From assembly GCA_002387565.1 (NCBI GenBank), contig DGJT01000045.1, positions 1-54,709 of the forward strand: DNA of 54,709 nt. The letters run 5' to 3'. Position 1 is the stretch's first letter, and the number at the start of each line of letters is the position of its first letter. The position numbers and the translations under genes are program-made. The notes under the pieces are model-generated. The model worked only from the letters and a program-made list of their open reading frames with translations. It ran no database searches and was not told the DNA's origin. Shown here piece by piece: positions 33,511-42,912 of this stretch. Source of the DNA: Akkermansiaceae bacterium UBA4589 (lineage in GTDB: Bacteria > Verrucomicrobiota > Verrucomicrobiia > Verrucomicrobiales > Akkermansiaceae).

Positions 33511-34326
33511 CTAAACCGATACAGCGCCTTTGATGTGCGGATGGGCTTCATAGTCCACAATACTTATATCATCAAAAGTGAAATCTTCTAATTGAGTAAT
33601 ATTAGGATTGAGCTCTAACTTAGGTAGGGGCAGCGGATCACGAGAAATTTGTAGTTCAGCCTGTTCTAGGTGATTATTATACAGATGTAAGTCACCAAAA
33701 GTATGCACAAAATCTTGTACCTCATAATCAAGTACCTGTGCAATCATATGGGTGAGTAAGGCATATGAAGCGATATTAAAAGGGACTCCGAGGAATAGAT
33801 CAGCACTGCGCTGATAGAGCTGGCAAGATAGACGAGGTTTTCCTCCAGCTACCTTAGGCTCATGTACGTAGAATTGAAATAGGAGATGGCAAGGAGGGAG
33901 AGCCATATCATCAACACAACCTACATTCCACGCACAGACAATATGACGTCTTGAGTGAGGCTTATTCTTTAGGTCATCAAGCAGGATAGCAATTTGATCA
34001 ACTGTACTGCCATCAGGTTTAGGCCATGAACGCCATTGCGCACCATAGACGGGGCCTAAATCTCCATTTTCATCAGCCCAAGCATCCCAAATTTTAACAT
34101 TATTTTCCTTAAGGTAAGCAATATTAGTCTCACCCTTAAGAAACCATAACAACTCATGGATAATAGACCCTAGGTGGAGCTTTTTAGTGGTTAAGCAGGG
34201 GAATCCTTGAGTTAGGTCATAACGTACTTGTCGACCAAAAATCGAGCGTGTCCCTGTGCCTGTACGGTCATGGCGCTCTTCACCATTTTCGAGCACATCT
34301 TTGAGGAGGTCTAAATAAGTTTTCAT
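33511..34326 (-). CDS. thyA: Thymidylate synthase
   Basis: The 271-residue enzyme methylates dUMP to dTMP with methylenetetrahydrofolate. Motifs are DRTGTGTRSIFG, the folate/dUMP loop with catalytic Cys in ALPPCHLLFQFYV, YQRSADLFLGVPFNIASYA and FGDLHLYNNH. Length is standard. It is the last gene of a leftward run rph-dapB-folK-panB-thyA and follows panB by 28 bp. Its folate dependence pairs sensibly with the neighbouring folK. Confidence 0.98.
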   Translation of the reverse strand: MKTYLDLLKDVLENGEERHDRTGTGTRSIFGRQVRYDLTQGFPCLTTKKLHLGSIIHELLWFLKGETNIAYLKENNVKIWDAWADENGDLGPVYGAQWRSWPKPDGSTVDQIAILLDDLKNKPHSRRHIVCAWNVGCVDDMALPPCHLLFQFYVHEPKVAGGKPRLSCQLYQRSADLFLGVPFNIASYALLTHMIAQVLDYEVQDFVHTFGDLHLYNNHLEQAELQISRDPLPLPKLELNPNITQLEDFTFDDISIVDYEAHPHIKGAVSV

Positions 34327-34354
34327 GAGTTAGCTAAGATTACTTGCCACTAGA

Positions 34355-35119
34355 TTAGCTACTTTTGTACTCAAGTAAAGCTTGTTTAATAGCTGTAGTC
34401 AAATCAGCTTTAGGGGCAGCAAATGGAGGTACGAACCAAGGGTAAGCCCCCATGAGGTCGTGCCAGACACTAATCTCACCATCACAAGTATTTCCAGAGC
34501 CAATACCAATAGTGATAGTTTGAGTGTCTTTAAAAATATCATGCATTTGAGAGGCTACAGGGGGAGTGACACATTCTAACACCACAGCTAATAAATTGAG
34601 CTCTCTGATGGATAAACAATCCTGAATAAGCGTGTCTGCTTGTTGGGGGGTTTTGCCTTTGATGCTGTAACCACCTTCGATGACTGCTCTTTGAGGGAGC
34701 ATGCCTAGGTGCCCTACGGTAGGGATTTCTGCCATTTGTAAAGCTTGTAGCTGAGGCAAAACCTCTGTGCCTCCTTCGAGTTTGACGGCATCAGCACCAG
34801 CTGCGAGTAATCGTTTAGCTGAGTCAATTGTTTGCTCAGGTGTGTCATAAGTGTGAATAGGCAAATCACCTAAAACAAAACTATCAGGCGCTCCTCTACG
34901 AACCATTTCTGTATGGTACACCATATGCTCGAGTTTAACATGTGTGGTGTCGGGTTGCCCTTGAATCATCATACCTAGTGAGTCTCCTACTAATATCATA
35001 TCAATGGCGCCACTTTCTTCGATGAGCTTAGCGCTCGGGTAGTCATAAGCCGTAAGGCAGATGACTTTTTGATTTGTTCCTTTAAGGGATAAAAATTTCT
35101 GTATAGCTGGATTAAGCAT
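34355..35119 (-). CDS. panB: Ketopantoate hydroxymethyltransferase
   Basis: The ATG giving MLNPAIQKFLSLKG is chosen. It overlaps the folK end by 8 bp, and an upstream start would lie inside folK. The 254-residue TIM-barrel enzyme makes ketopantoate from ketoisovalerate and methylene-THF in coenzyme A synthesis. Motifs are ICLTAYDYPSAKLIEESG, LVGDSLGMMIQG, DLPIHTY, VKLEGG and VGHLGMLPQ. Use of methylene-THF links it to folK and thyA around it. Confidence 0.96.
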   Translation of the reverse strand: MLNPAIQKFLSLKGTNQKVICLTAYDYPSAKLIEESGAIDMILVGDSLGMMIQGQPDTTHVKLEHMVYHTEMVRRGAPDSFVLGDLPIHTYDTPEQTIDSAKRLLAAGADAVKLEGGTEVLPQLQALQMAEIPTVGHLGMLPQRAVIEGGYSIKGKTPQQADTLIQDCLSIRELNLLAVVLECVTPPVASQMHDIFKDTQTITIGIGSGNTCDGEISVWHDLMGAYPWFVPPFAAPKADLTTAIKQALLEYKSS

Positions 35120-35618
35120 GGGAACTATGGTTTTGAAGATTTTCAAGATGTTCGAGATTCTTGAGGTGCTCAGCGACACTTAAATTTGTGTGAGGCAAGA
35201 TAAGGTCAGCAGCTATGTCGTTAAGAGGTTTTAGAACAAAAGTGCGCTCAAGCATACGTGGATGAGGGATTACAGGGTCGCCATCAGTAGTGATAAGGTT
35301 TCCCATATAAAGGATGTCAATATCAATAGGTCTAGGTTCATTGATAATTTGTTTTACCTCACGACCTAACTGCACTTCAATAGCTTGGGTAGCTTTGAGT
35401 AGCTCTTTGGCTGATTGTGACTTATCACAAGTTATTTCAACAGCCGTATTGAGAAAGTCAGGGGAGCCAGGCGGGCAGTCAACAGGAGCGGTGCGATAGA
35501 TAGCAGCTTTTTTAATAGGGCTAAGACTTAATTCAGAGAGTAACTGAATCGCTTGCTCTATAAGTTCTTTTGAATTTCCTAGGTTAGAACCAAGTGCAAT
35601 ACCTACAGCAACCATCAT
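35112..35618 (-). CDS. folK: 6-hydroxymethyl-7,8-dihydropterin pyrophosphokinase
   Basis: The 168-residue HPPK transfers pyrophosphate to the pterin in folate synthesis. It has IALGSNLGNSKELIEQA, the YRTAPVDCPPGSPDFLNTAVEI segment and the signature PRPIDIDILYMG. The first of two ATG codons is used; an in-frame TTG lies just before. It starts 5 bp after dapB and overlaps panB. Confidence 0.95.
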   Translation of the reverse strand: MMVAVGIALGSNLGNSKELIEQAIQLLSELSLSPIKKAAIYRTAPVDCPPGSPDFLNTAVEITCDKSQSAKELLKATQAIEVQLGREVKQIINEPRPIDIDILYMGNLITTDGDPVIPHPRMLERTFVLKPLNDIAADLILPHTNLSVAEHLKNLEHLENLQNHSSHA

Positions 35619-35623
35619 CAAAC

Positions 35624-36364
35624 TTAATCTTTAAAGCCTAAGACATCTTGCATGTCATAGAGGCCTTTAGCTTTGTCTTGTAACCAAATAGCTGCAGTTA
35701 CTGAGCCACTAGCAAAAGTCATGCGACTAGAGGCTTTATGGGTCAATTCAAAACGCTCACCGTCAGCGGCAAACATGACTGTATGATCACCAACAACATC
35801 ACCACCCCGCAAGGTGTGCATGCCAATTTCTTTGGCTTTGCGAGCTCCAATATTACCCACTCTACCGTGAGCTACATCTTCATCATAGCAGGTTTGAGTC
35901 ACTTTATTGAGAATATCTAGCAAGGTGCGAGCTGTGCCTGAAGGTGCATCAATTTTGTGTTTGTGATGCATTTCTGTCACCTCGATATCAAATTGAGACT
36001 GAGGTAGGATTTCTGCAGCTTTTTGCGTGAGCCAAAACAAAGTATTAACGCCTACAGAGAAATTAGAGGCACATACGATAGGGATTTGTGTTGAGGCCTC
36101 TTGGATAAATGCTTTTTCTTCATCGCTGTGACCTGTAGTACCGATAACAACTATTTTTTGTTGTTTGATAGCTTCCTCTAAAACAGTACGTGTAAAAGTA
36201 TGGTGAGAAAAATCAATCACAGCATTAGCTTGGCTAAGAGCTAGGGCAAAATTCTCCCCAGCGTCATGTGTCGCCCCTAAATTTGCTTGCTCATTTTGAG
36301 CGATGGCCTCGATGATGGCTTGTCCCATGCGCCCACTTTTTCCTGTCACAAGTATATTTAACAT
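35624..36364 (-). CDS. dapB: 4-hydroxy-tetrahydrodipicolinate reductase
   Basis: The 246-residue enzyme reduces hydroxytetrahydrodipicolinate in lysine and diaminopimelate synthesis. Motifs are GKSGRMGQAI (NAD(P)), VIGTTGHSDEE, SNFSVGVN and the catalytic EMHHKHKIDAPSGTA. DAP also feeds peptidoglycan. It lies 3 bp from rph and 5 bp from folK. Confidence 0.97.
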   Translation of the reverse strand: MLNILVTGKSGRMGQAIIEAIAQNEQANLGATHDAGENFALALSQANAVIDFSHHTFTRTVLEEAIKQQKIVVIGTTGHSDEEKAFIQEASTQIPIVCASNFSVGVNTLFWLTQKAAEILPQSQFDIEVTEMHHKHKIDAPSGTARTLLDILNKVTQTCYDEDVAHGRVGNIGARKAKEIGMHTLRGGDVVGDHTVMFAADGERFELTHKASSRMTFASGSVTAAIWLQDKAKGLYDMQDVLGFKD

Positions 36365-36367
36365 GAT

Positions 36368-37159
36368 TTATATTGATTTTAAGGTTGGTAAAAAGGCGTT
36401 TGAACTGTGTTCTTTGGCTATTTCAATAGCGGCTCGTTGCGCAGCAGCAATCTCGCCAATAGATTCACGCCCAAGTTTCAGCAAGCTATCGAGTTGATCA
36501 TGAGTGTATGTCGCTTCTTCGCCACCACCTTGAACCTCTACATATTCAAGGTTTTCGGTCATGATTAAGTTCATATCGACCGTAGCATCTCTATCCTCTA
36601 AATAATTAAGGTCAAGGATAGCTAAATCGTTATAAATCCCAGCACTAATAGCACAAACAAGGTGTTTTAGAGGTGACGTCTTAAGCTCACCTTGGGCAAT
36701 GAGTTGATTGAATGCTATTTCAAGAGCTACAGAAGCACCCGTTATAGAAGCAGTGCGAGTGCCTCCATCTGCTTGAATGACATCACAGTCAATCCATACA
36801 GTTTTAGGGCCAAGAGCTTTTAAATCAATAGCTGAGCGCATAGTTCTGCCAATCAGACGTTGGATTTCGGTAGTTCTGCCATCGAGCTTGCCTCGATTGA
36901 TATCACGAGCTTTGCGGCCAATGGTTGAATAAGGGAGCATGCTGTACTCCGCTGTGAGCCAACCTCCTGCTACTTTTTGTTGTTTCATCCAACGAGGCAC
37001 ATCATTTTCAATCGTAACTGAGCAAATAACGCGAGTTTGACCAAAACACACAAGTACAGATCCAGTTGCGTGAGGAGCAATATGTGGGATAAAAGATAAG
37101 GGGCGAGCTTGGTTGAGCTCTCTGCCATCAGGACGGGCAGTTTGGAAGGCAATAGACAT
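36368..37159 (-). CDS. rph: Ribonuclease PH
   Basis: The ATG giving MSIAFQTARPDGRE fits the family start and gives 263 residues; a longer reading frame of 35 more residues looks like an untranslated leader. RNase PH trims tRNA 3' ends using phosphate. Motifs are RPLSFIPHIAPHATGSVLVCFGQTRVICS, GWLTAEYSMLP, RDINRGKLDGRTTEIQRLIGR and DCDVIQADGGTRTASITGA. It is about 20 residues longer than E. coli RNase PH at the C-terminus. It heads the run that continues into dapB. Confidence 0.96.
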   Translation of the reverse strand: MSIAFQTARPDGRELNQARPLSFIPHIAPHATGSVLVCFGQTRVICSVTIENDVPRWMKQQKVAGGWLTAEYSMLPYSTIGRKARDINRGKLDGRTTEIQRLIGRTMRSAIDLKALGPKTVWIDCDVIQADGGTRTASITGASVALEIAFNQLIAQGELKTSPLKHLVCAISAGIYNDLAILDLNYLEDRDATVDMNLIMTENLEYVEVQGGGEEATYTHDQLDSLLKLGRESIGEIAAAQRAAIEIAKEHSSNAFLPTLKSI

Positions 37160-37362
37160 AAATAAATATAGGTAGAAATAAATTAGAGCATTCAATAACC
37201 TGTTTTGAATACTGGTTATCTTATGTCGAGTCCTTATGTATAAAGAATAACTAGTTAATTTCAAGGCAATTCACTAATATCACTTTAAATTATCTCTTTA
37301 AATATACCTGATTTTCAGGGTTGGTTTTTAAAACTTTAGCTGTTAAAGTTCGCTAGATTTTT

Positions 37363-39216
37363 ATGCGTATATTTATCTATCAATTATGGGTTTTAGGATT
37401 GGGGCTATTGGTTCTCAATACTTGGGGGTATGCACAGCAAGAAGAGGATAAGACTGAGCAGATTATAGCTGTAGCGCAGAATCGACCTGACGCTCAAATT
37501 ATGATTTTAAAAATACCTGGACCAAGAGGTAGTATTGTAGATAGACATGGACGCGCATTAGCTACAACAGAAATTAAGCAACAGGTCGTGATTCATTTTC
37601 CTGCTAAGAACTTTGGGAGTGATGAAGCTTTATTAAACTGGGTCAAAGAGTTAAAAGCTTCACTGCCAGAATCAATACCAGAATTAGAACTCAAAGATTC
37701 AGAAATACTCGACCATTATGAATATCGCCGTTGGGTGCCGTTGGCTGTATCTGGTTATTTGGAGAATGAGCAGGCGTGGCAGCTAGAGGCAGGGTTGTCT
37801 CCATCATTAGGCTTGAATTCAGTTTATGTGAGAGTTTATCCAGAGGGAGAGTTAGCATCACATATGATTGGCTATTTAGGCGTCAAAGAAAAGCCTGCGA
37901 AAAAAGCGATTGAAATAGGTGATTTAAAATGGGAGCTACATGAAGGTCGAGCAGGCTGGGAAAAAATATATGAAGAAGAGCTAGCAGGTCAAGAAGGCTG
38001 GGAGAAAATTATCGCCAATGAACAAGGTGAAATTATTTATCACGAGATGTTAAAGTCTCCAGCCATTGGGGGTATCGTGCGCACCACACTTGATCTAGAT
38101 CTGCAAAGGGCAGCGGAGTCAGCATTAAGAAAGCTTACCAAAAGAGGAGCTCTAGTGGTCATTGATATTGAAACGGGAGAAATTGTAGCTATGGCCTCAA
38201 ACCCTAATTATGATCCTAATATTTTTCTACCTAAGGTGAAGTATAATGATTATCAGGCACTGCTCGATTCTGAGGATAAGCCTCTTATCGCTAGAGCTTA
38301 TCAATCAGCGTACCCTCCTGCTTCTGTATTTAAAGCTGTCGTGGCTTTGTCCGCATTAGAAAAAGGCTTTATTGATGAGAGCACACTCATTGACGGACCT
38401 CCTTCGATGGAGATAGGAGGTAGGGAATTTAAAAACTGGAATAAAAAACCAGAAGGCGAGATCAATGTCATCGATGCCATTAAGCGCTCTTGTAATACAT
38501 GGTTTTACGAATTGGCTATTTATATGCAATCGCGATCCTTTATCAATTTAGCCAAACTATTAGGACTAGGTGAAAAAAATAATTTAGCCTTATTAAGTGA
38601 GACATCAGGCAAATTACCAGATATTAAATACGAAGTTCCAGCTCAATCTGCTAACTTATCTATTGGGCAAGGAGACTTACTCACTTCACCTTTACAAATG
38701 GCAAGAATGATGGCAGGTATAGCTCGCGGTGTGAGCCTCCCTAAACTACATATTATTCAACAGGTTGTCACTAACGAAGGTCAAGTAGTCGAGCAAATGG
38801 TTTTTGGTGAGAGCACGCCATTACCATTAGGCTTTAAAGCTGTAGTTACTGTTCATGAAGGTCTTGATCAAGTGGTCAATGATAGCCGTGGTACAGGTAA
38901 GAGAGCTGCTGTCAGCTATGCTAGAATTTCAGGTAAGACAGGAACTGCTCAGTGGGGAAATGTAGATAAAAAACAATACTTAGCTTGGTTTGGTGGATTT
39001 ATGCCGACCGAAAAACCTAAATATGCTTTTGCCGCGATTTACGAAGGAGAAGAGGGGCAGACCATCGGTGGGGGTACTTATGCGGCTCCTATTATCAAAG
39101 AGTTTTTTGAGCAAGCTCAACCTTATGTTGAACCTATTTTAGAGCAATGGTTGCCTAAAAAAGTCATGCCTCAAGCAAGTGATTCAGCAGAGAATCAAGA
39201 CGAAGTTAGTAGTTAA
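37363..39216 (+). CDS. mrdA: Class B penicillin-binding protein 2 (elongation transpeptidase)
   Basis: The 617-residue protein has an N-terminal hydrophobic anchor (residues 4-20), a pedestal domain starting PGPRGSIVDRHGR and a transpeptidase domain with all motifs intact: S321-V-F-K324, S376-C-N378 and K525-T-G527. It crosslinks peptidoglycan during side-wall growth with a RodA-type polymerase. The IGQGDLLTSPLQMAR segment favours PBP2 over FtsI. It is divergent from rph and 103 bp upstream of a DivIC/FtsB-like gene. No mreB, mreC or rodA is nearby. Confidence 0.93.
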   Translation: MRIFIYQLWVLGLGLLVLNTWGYAQQEEDKTEQIIAVAQNRPDAQIMILKIPGPRGSIVDRHGRALATTEIKQQVVIHFPAKNFGSDEALLNWVKELKASLPESIPELELKDSEILDHYEYRRWVPLAVSGYLENEQAWQLEAGLSPSLGLNSVYVRVYPEGELASHMIGYLGVKEKPAKKAIEIGDLKWELHEGRAGWEKIYEEELAGQEGWEKIIANEQGEIIYHEMLKSPAIGGIVRTTLDLDLQRAAESALRKLTKRGALVVIDIETGEIVAMASNPNYDPNIFLPKVKYNDYQALLDSEDKPLIARAYQSAYPPASVFKAVVALSALEKGFIDESTLIDGPPSMEIGGREFKNWNKKPEGEINVIDAIKRSCNTWFYELAIYMQSRSFINLAKLLGLGEKNNLALLSETSGKLPDIKYEVPAQSANLSIGQGDLLTSPLQMARMMAGIARGVSLPKLHIIQQVVTNEGQVVEQMVFGESTPLPLGFKAVVTVHEGLDQVVNDSRGTGKRAAVSYARISGKTGTAQWGNVDKKQYLAWFGGFMPTEKPKYAFAAIYEGEEGQTIGGGTYAAPIIKEFFEQAQPYVEPILEQWLPKKVMPQASDSAENQDEVSS

Positions 39217-39319
39217 AGTAGTTGCTAACTCCAGGCTAACTCAGTCAAAAGGTCTTGATTTACCTAGATTTTAGTGATTTACTTTAGAAAAGTTAACTAA
39301 TTAATTTTTTATATTCAAC

Positions 39320-39688
39320 ATGAACCGTCGTACCACAGCCTCAACCAATCAAACTTATCATGTGATGATGAAGAGTTTGTACGTGCGCACTAAAACACAA
39401 AAACTCAAGAAAGCTTCGCGCTCTATTTTGTTCTGCAGCCTTGTGATGTTAGGGGCTTTATTTTTATCATTTTCGTATAAGCCTTACAAAGAACTACAAG
39501 CAGTAAAAGCAAATCATCAGACTTTACAAGCTGAGTTTGCAGAACTCGATCTTAAGAAAAACCAGCAACAACGCAAGTTGCTAGCTATTAGAGAGTACCC
39601 CGAGTACTTGGAAATTATAGCGCGCGACAAGTTAGAGATGTATCACCCTGATGAAACAGTGATACGTATTAAAGAGGGTGCTAAGTAA
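39320..39688 (+). CDS. DivIC/FtsB-like septum formation protein
   Basis: The 122-residue protein has a basic cytoplasmic N-terminus and one transmembrane helix (about residues 34-51). A coiled coil follows (about 53-85, ELQAVKANHQTLQAEFAELDL), then the family end ARDKLEMYHPDETVIRI, the counterpart of ARexLgMvkpgE. Such proteins join FtsL and FtsQ in the divisome. It follows mrdA on the same strand and is closed by a strong terminator. Confidence 0.82.
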   Translation: MNRRTTASTNQTYHVMMKSLYVRTKTQKLKKASRSILFCSLVMLGALFLSFSYKPYKELQAVKANHQTLQAEFAELDLKKNQQQRKLLAIREYPEYLEIIARDKLEMYHPDETVIRIKEGAK

Positions 39689-39716
39689 AAAAACATCACT
39701 CTAAAATTTAAAAATA

Positions 39717-39750
39717 AAAAAGCTCAGTCAAATCAATGACTGAGCTTTTT
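39717..39750. terminator. Strong bidirectional terminator
   Basis: A perfect 14-bp stem aaaaagctcagtca/tgactgagcttttt (39717-39730 with 39737-39750) has a 6-base loop and a T-run. It lies between the FtsB-like gene and the convergent EF-hand gene and can serve both. Confidence 0.9.
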
Positions 39751-39775
39751 GTTTATTATTTAAAGAAAGAAGGAA

Positions 39776-40072
39776 TTATGAGCATGAACCACAACACTCT
39801 TTTTTCTTAGATTTTTTGGCTTCTGCCATAGCAAGGAACTCTTCTAAACTAAGAGAGCCGTTACCATCTGTGTCAGCTTTCTTGAATTTAGCTGTCCAAT
39901 CACAGTCTTTTTTATCACAAGATGCTTTTTCTTTGCCGCCGCATTCACCACAGCATTCTTTTTTCTCGTGTTTATGTTCTTTTGCATCACCAGTACCGCA
40001 ACCACCACAATGAGCGTGTGCGAAACCAAGGAGACTTACAATTGCCAAAAAGCTAAGGAATGTAGATTTCAT
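39776..40072 (-). CDS. Secreted Cys/His-rich EF-hand protein
   Basis: The 98-residue protein has a signal peptide (residues 1-20, cleavage after AHA). A Cys- and His-rich region follows (HCGGCG, HKHEKKECCGECGG, SCDKKDC), then one canonical EF-hand loop D67-x-D69-x-N71-x-S73-x-S75-x-x-E78. The end is CCGSC, giving ten Cys in the mature chain. EF-hands bind calcium. The Cys/His clusters suggest copper, zinc or other metal binding or a disulfide-rich fold in the periplasm. No family beyond EF-hand is recognised. Confidence 0.75.
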   Translation of the reverse strand: MKSTFLSFLAIVSLLGFAHAHCGGCGTGDAKEHKHEKKECCGECGGKEKASCDKKDCDWTAKFKKADTDGNGSLSLEEFLAMAEAKKSKKKECCGSCS

Positions 40073-40131
40073 ATTTTTATATTAGTTAGGATTAAGTTAA
40101 ACTACATGCAAGTAGCTCTTAAATGATTACA

Positions 40132-40683
40132 TTACTTTAGCAGGACTGAGTCAAGTAAGATATCATGAGAATCAATACTTAAATAATCAGCTAATTGGCA
40201 ATGGAATCCCATACCTAACGTATAGGTGTAAGGGTATTTGTCTAAATATCTATCATAATACCCACCACCTTGCCCTAGGCGCCCTCCATCTTTAGTAAAC
40301 GCGAGCCCAGGCACCAAAATAAGGTCCAAGTGCTTGGCTATCACTCCACTGTTTGGTTCAAGTATATCAAATGCACCTTTAACCAGTTCTCGTTGTTTCT
40401 TAACTTGCTCAAAATGCATGAGACATTGCTCTACATCAGTGATTTTAGGTAAATAAAACTGTGGTGCCAACCTCTCTACAAAAAAGGTTTCAAGCAAGGG
40501 TAATAAGTAAGGCTCAGTTCTTGTGCCTGCGAATAACCCCACCGTTTTTATCTTAGGGTTAGCCTCAAGGTAGCTAGTTAAATGCAAAATAAGTTTTTTT
40601 GAACTGCTTATTTTTTCTTCAGATTTGAGCTCTTTGAGTTGAGCGCGGTAATAAGCTCTCTGAGATTTTTTTTCAACAGACAT
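40132..40683 (-). CDS. 5-formyltetrahydrofolate cyclo-ligase
   Basis: The 183-residue enzyme converts 5-formyl-THF to methenyl-THF with ATP. It has the N-terminal RAYYRAQLKELKSEEK, the central VGLFAGTRTEPYLLPLLE and the signature LVPGLAFTKDGGRLGQGGGYYDRYL. Length is typical. It is divergent from lepA and 59 bp upstream of the EF-hand gene on the same strand. No 6S RNA was recognised beside it, unlike in many proteobacteria. Confidence 0.92.
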   Translation of the reverse strand: MSVEKKSQRAYYRAQLKELKSEEKISSSKKLILHLTSYLEANPKIKTVGLFAGTRTEPYLLPLLETFFVERLAPQFYLPKITDVEQCLMHFEQVKKQRELVKGAFDILEPNSGVIAKHLDLILVPGLAFTKDGGRLGQGGGYYDRYLDKYPYTYTLGMGFHCQLADYLSIDSHDILLDSVLLK

Positions 40684-40756
40684 GTAGAGTTAGAAAACCA
40701 TATTTTTAGCTGGAAATAAAGACGATTTACATATATTTACAAGCACACCAACTGCT

Positions 40757-42553
40757 ATGTCTACAGAACTTACCCGTAACTTTTCTATTATTGCTCATAT
40801 TGATCATGGCAAGACAACATTGTCAGATAGGCTCATGGAGTTCACTGAGACGATAAGTCAACGTGAGCAGCAAGCGCAGCTCTTAGACGCGATGGATTTA
40901 GAGCGTGAGCGTGGTATTACAATTAAATCACACCCAGTGACTGTGGCTTATACCGCAAAAGACGGTAAGACTTATAAACTCAATTTGTTGGATACACCGG
41001 GGCATGTCGATTTTTCTTACGAGGTATCACGTAGTCTAGCCGCTTGTGATGGGGCTTTACTCCTGATTGATGCCGCACAAGGAGTCGAGGCTCAAACTGT
41101 CGCCAATGTTAATCTAGCTCTCGAGCAGAATTTAACGATTATCCCTATCATCAATAAGATTGATTTGCCATCAGCAGATGTACCAGAGTGTAAAAAACAA
41201 CTCGAAGACGTGCTCGCTATTGATGGAGATTTAGCTATCCCAGCCTCAGCTAAAGCAGGCATAGGTATAGAAGATATTCTGGAGGCGATCGTCACTCGAG
41301 TGCCAGCACCTACAGATAATCCTGATAATTTATTCAGAGCTTCAGTGTTTGATAGTGTCTATGACACGTACCGTGGTGTAGTTTCTTATATACGAGTTTT
41401 TTCAGGAAGTGTCAAAAAAGGAGATAGAATCAAGCTGTTTGCCACCAAAGAAACTTACGAAGTCAAAGAGGTCGGAGTGTTCACTCCAAAAATGGACAAG
41501 CTAGAAGTCCTAGAGTCAGGTGATGTAGGCTACGTGATTGCCAACATGAAATCCGCCGCTGACGTAAAAATTGGTGATACCATGACTAATTCCACTCATC
41601 CATGTCCAGAACCTCTACCAGGTTACAAAGAGATTCAACCCATGGTATTCTCAGGTATTTATCCTATTGATACTTCTGATTACGAGAACCTTAAAGCCGC
41701 TATGGGTAAATTGCAGATTAATGATGCCGCTTTTACCTTCTCCTCAGAGTCGTCAGCTGCGCTAGGTTTTGGTTTTAGATGTGGGTTCTTAGGCCTCTTG
41801 CACATGGAGATTATTCAAGAGCGCTTACGCCGTGAGTTCAACATGGACGTCATCTCTACTTACCCATCAGTCATTTATGAGGTGAGTCTCACAGATGGTA
41901 CAGATATTTTAGTGGATAACCCAACCATGCTACCAGACCCACAGGTCATCGATGAAATTCGTGAACCTATGGTCAAGGTTTTTGTCATGGTACCTGGTGA
42001 TTACATCGGTGATGTGATTCAGCTCGTCATGGAAAAACGTGGTACTATAGAAAACACAGAGACCATTGATAAAACTCGCGTCCTCATCACCTCAACTATT
42101 CCGTTGAGTGAAATCCTCATTGATTTTAATGATAAGCTAAAATCCATGACCAAGGGTTACGGCTCTATGGATTACGAGCACGCTCACTACCAAGCGTCAA
42201 AATTGGTCAAAATGGACATCCTCATCGCCGCTGAACCAGTCGAGGCATTTGCCACGATTGTGCACCGCGAAAAGGCCGAGTACCGCGGCCGTGATCTAGC
42301 TAAACGCCTCAAAGAAGTCATCCCAAAACAACTCTTCGTCGTAGCTATTCAAGCCGCCATAGGAGGCAAAATCATAGCCCGAGAATCTATCTCAGCTATG
42401 AGTAAAAACGTCACCGCCAAATGTTACGGCGGCGACATCTCCCGTAAGCGTAAGCTCCTAGAAAAGCAAAAAGAAGGTAAGAAAAAGATGAAAGCCATAG
42501 GTAAGGTTAATATACCGCAGGATGCGTTTATTAAGGTTCTTAAATCCGACTAA
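40757..42553 (+). CDS. lepA: Elongation factor 4 (back-translocase)
   Basis: The 598-residue translational GTPase has G1 AHIDHGKTT, G2 ERERGITIKSH, G3 DTPGHVDF, G4 NKID and the LepA-specific C-terminal domain (YGSMDYEHAHYQASKLVKMDILI, ISRKRKLLEKQKEGKKKMKAIG). It modulates translocation on the ribosome. Length matches the family. The ATG is preceded by acaccaactgct, without a Shine-Dalgarno. Upstream 73 bp hold the divergent promoters shared with the cyclo-ligase gene. Confidence 0.98.
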   Translation: MSTELTRNFSIIAHIDHGKTTLSDRLMEFTETISQREQQAQLLDAMDLERERGITIKSHPVTVAYTAKDGKTYKLNLLDTPGHVDFSYEVSRSLAACDGALLLIDAAQGVEAQTVANVNLALEQNLTIIPIINKIDLPSADVPECKKQLEDVLAIDGDLAIPASAKAGIGIEDILEAIVTRVPAPTDNPDNLFRASVFDSVYDTYRGVVSYIRVFSGSVKKGDRIKLFATKETYEVKEVGVFTPKMDKLEVLESGDVGYVIANMKSAADVKIGDTMTNSTHPCPEPLPGYKEIQPMVFSGIYPIDTSDYENLKAAMGKLQINDAAFTFSSESSAALGFGFRCGFLGLLHMEIIQERLRREFNMDVISTYPSVIYEVSLTDGTDILVDNPTMLPDPQVIDEIREPMVKVFVMVPGDYIGDVIQLVMEKRGTIENTETIDKTRVLITSTIPLSEILIDFNDKLKSMTKGYGSMDYEHAHYQASKLVKMDILIAAEPVEAFATIVHREKAEYRGRDLAKRLKEVIPKQLFVVAIQAAIGGKIIARESISAMSKNVTAKCYGGDISRKRKLLEKQKEGKKKMKAIGKVNIPQDAFIKVLKSD

Positions 42554-42612
42554 CCAAGGTGCGATAAATAAGCACTTTTAGCAAAAGAGCGCAGACTCAA
42601 AACTGTCGTAAT

Positions 42613-42640
42613 GCTCGAGTAACTTTATTTACACTGCGCT
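42613..42640 (+). repeat. 28-bp element, inverted copy at 43866-43893
   Basis: The 28 bp starting gctcgagtaac and ending acactgcgct are the reverse complement of 43866-43893 at 26 of 28 positions. The two copies flank the DUF559 region at about 1.2 kb distance. Confidence 0.8.
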
Positions 42641-42642
42641 TT

Positions 42643-42784
42643 ACGGTTTTTATCGTCAGACGCTCTTTTATCTAAAACCGCAGCTTTTACAAAGCTGCTT
42701 TGCTTGTTTCTCATCACCTTGATTTGAGTGCTCTTTTGGCGATAAAAGCCGCCTATCTCATATTTTTTCAGGGTCGAGTAGGTT
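42643..42784 (+). repeat. Long direct repeat, copy A (structured)
   Basis: About 142 bp run from acggtttttatcgtcagacg to the gtaggtt box. They are repeated about 270 bp downstream with only a longer T-run and two or so substitutions. Internal stems are cggtttt/aaaaccg and gcagcttt/aaagctgc. The end runs into the GTAG-gtttt-CTAC hairpin at 42778-42790, which aligns to the 19.3-kb copy. No coding frame. Confidence 0.85.
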
Positions 42785-42912
42785 TTCTACACGACACCCT
42801 CAAAATATTCTTGCGTCGACTTTTCTCATCCAAAATCATCCTTGATTCTGATGAACCAAGGATTTAGCTACTCAAAAAAATCTAGAGGGATTGTCTGCAT
42901 TCCACTTCTACA

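Noticed and set aside
37160..37264. N-terminal extension of RNase PH
   Set aside because: The added 35 residues are not RNase PH-like and the family start coincides with the internal ATG at 37159.
40684..40756. 6S RNA next to the 5-formyl-THF cyclo-ligase
   Set aside because: The gap to lepA is only 73 bp, too short for 6S RNA, and shows no large-bubble hairpin.
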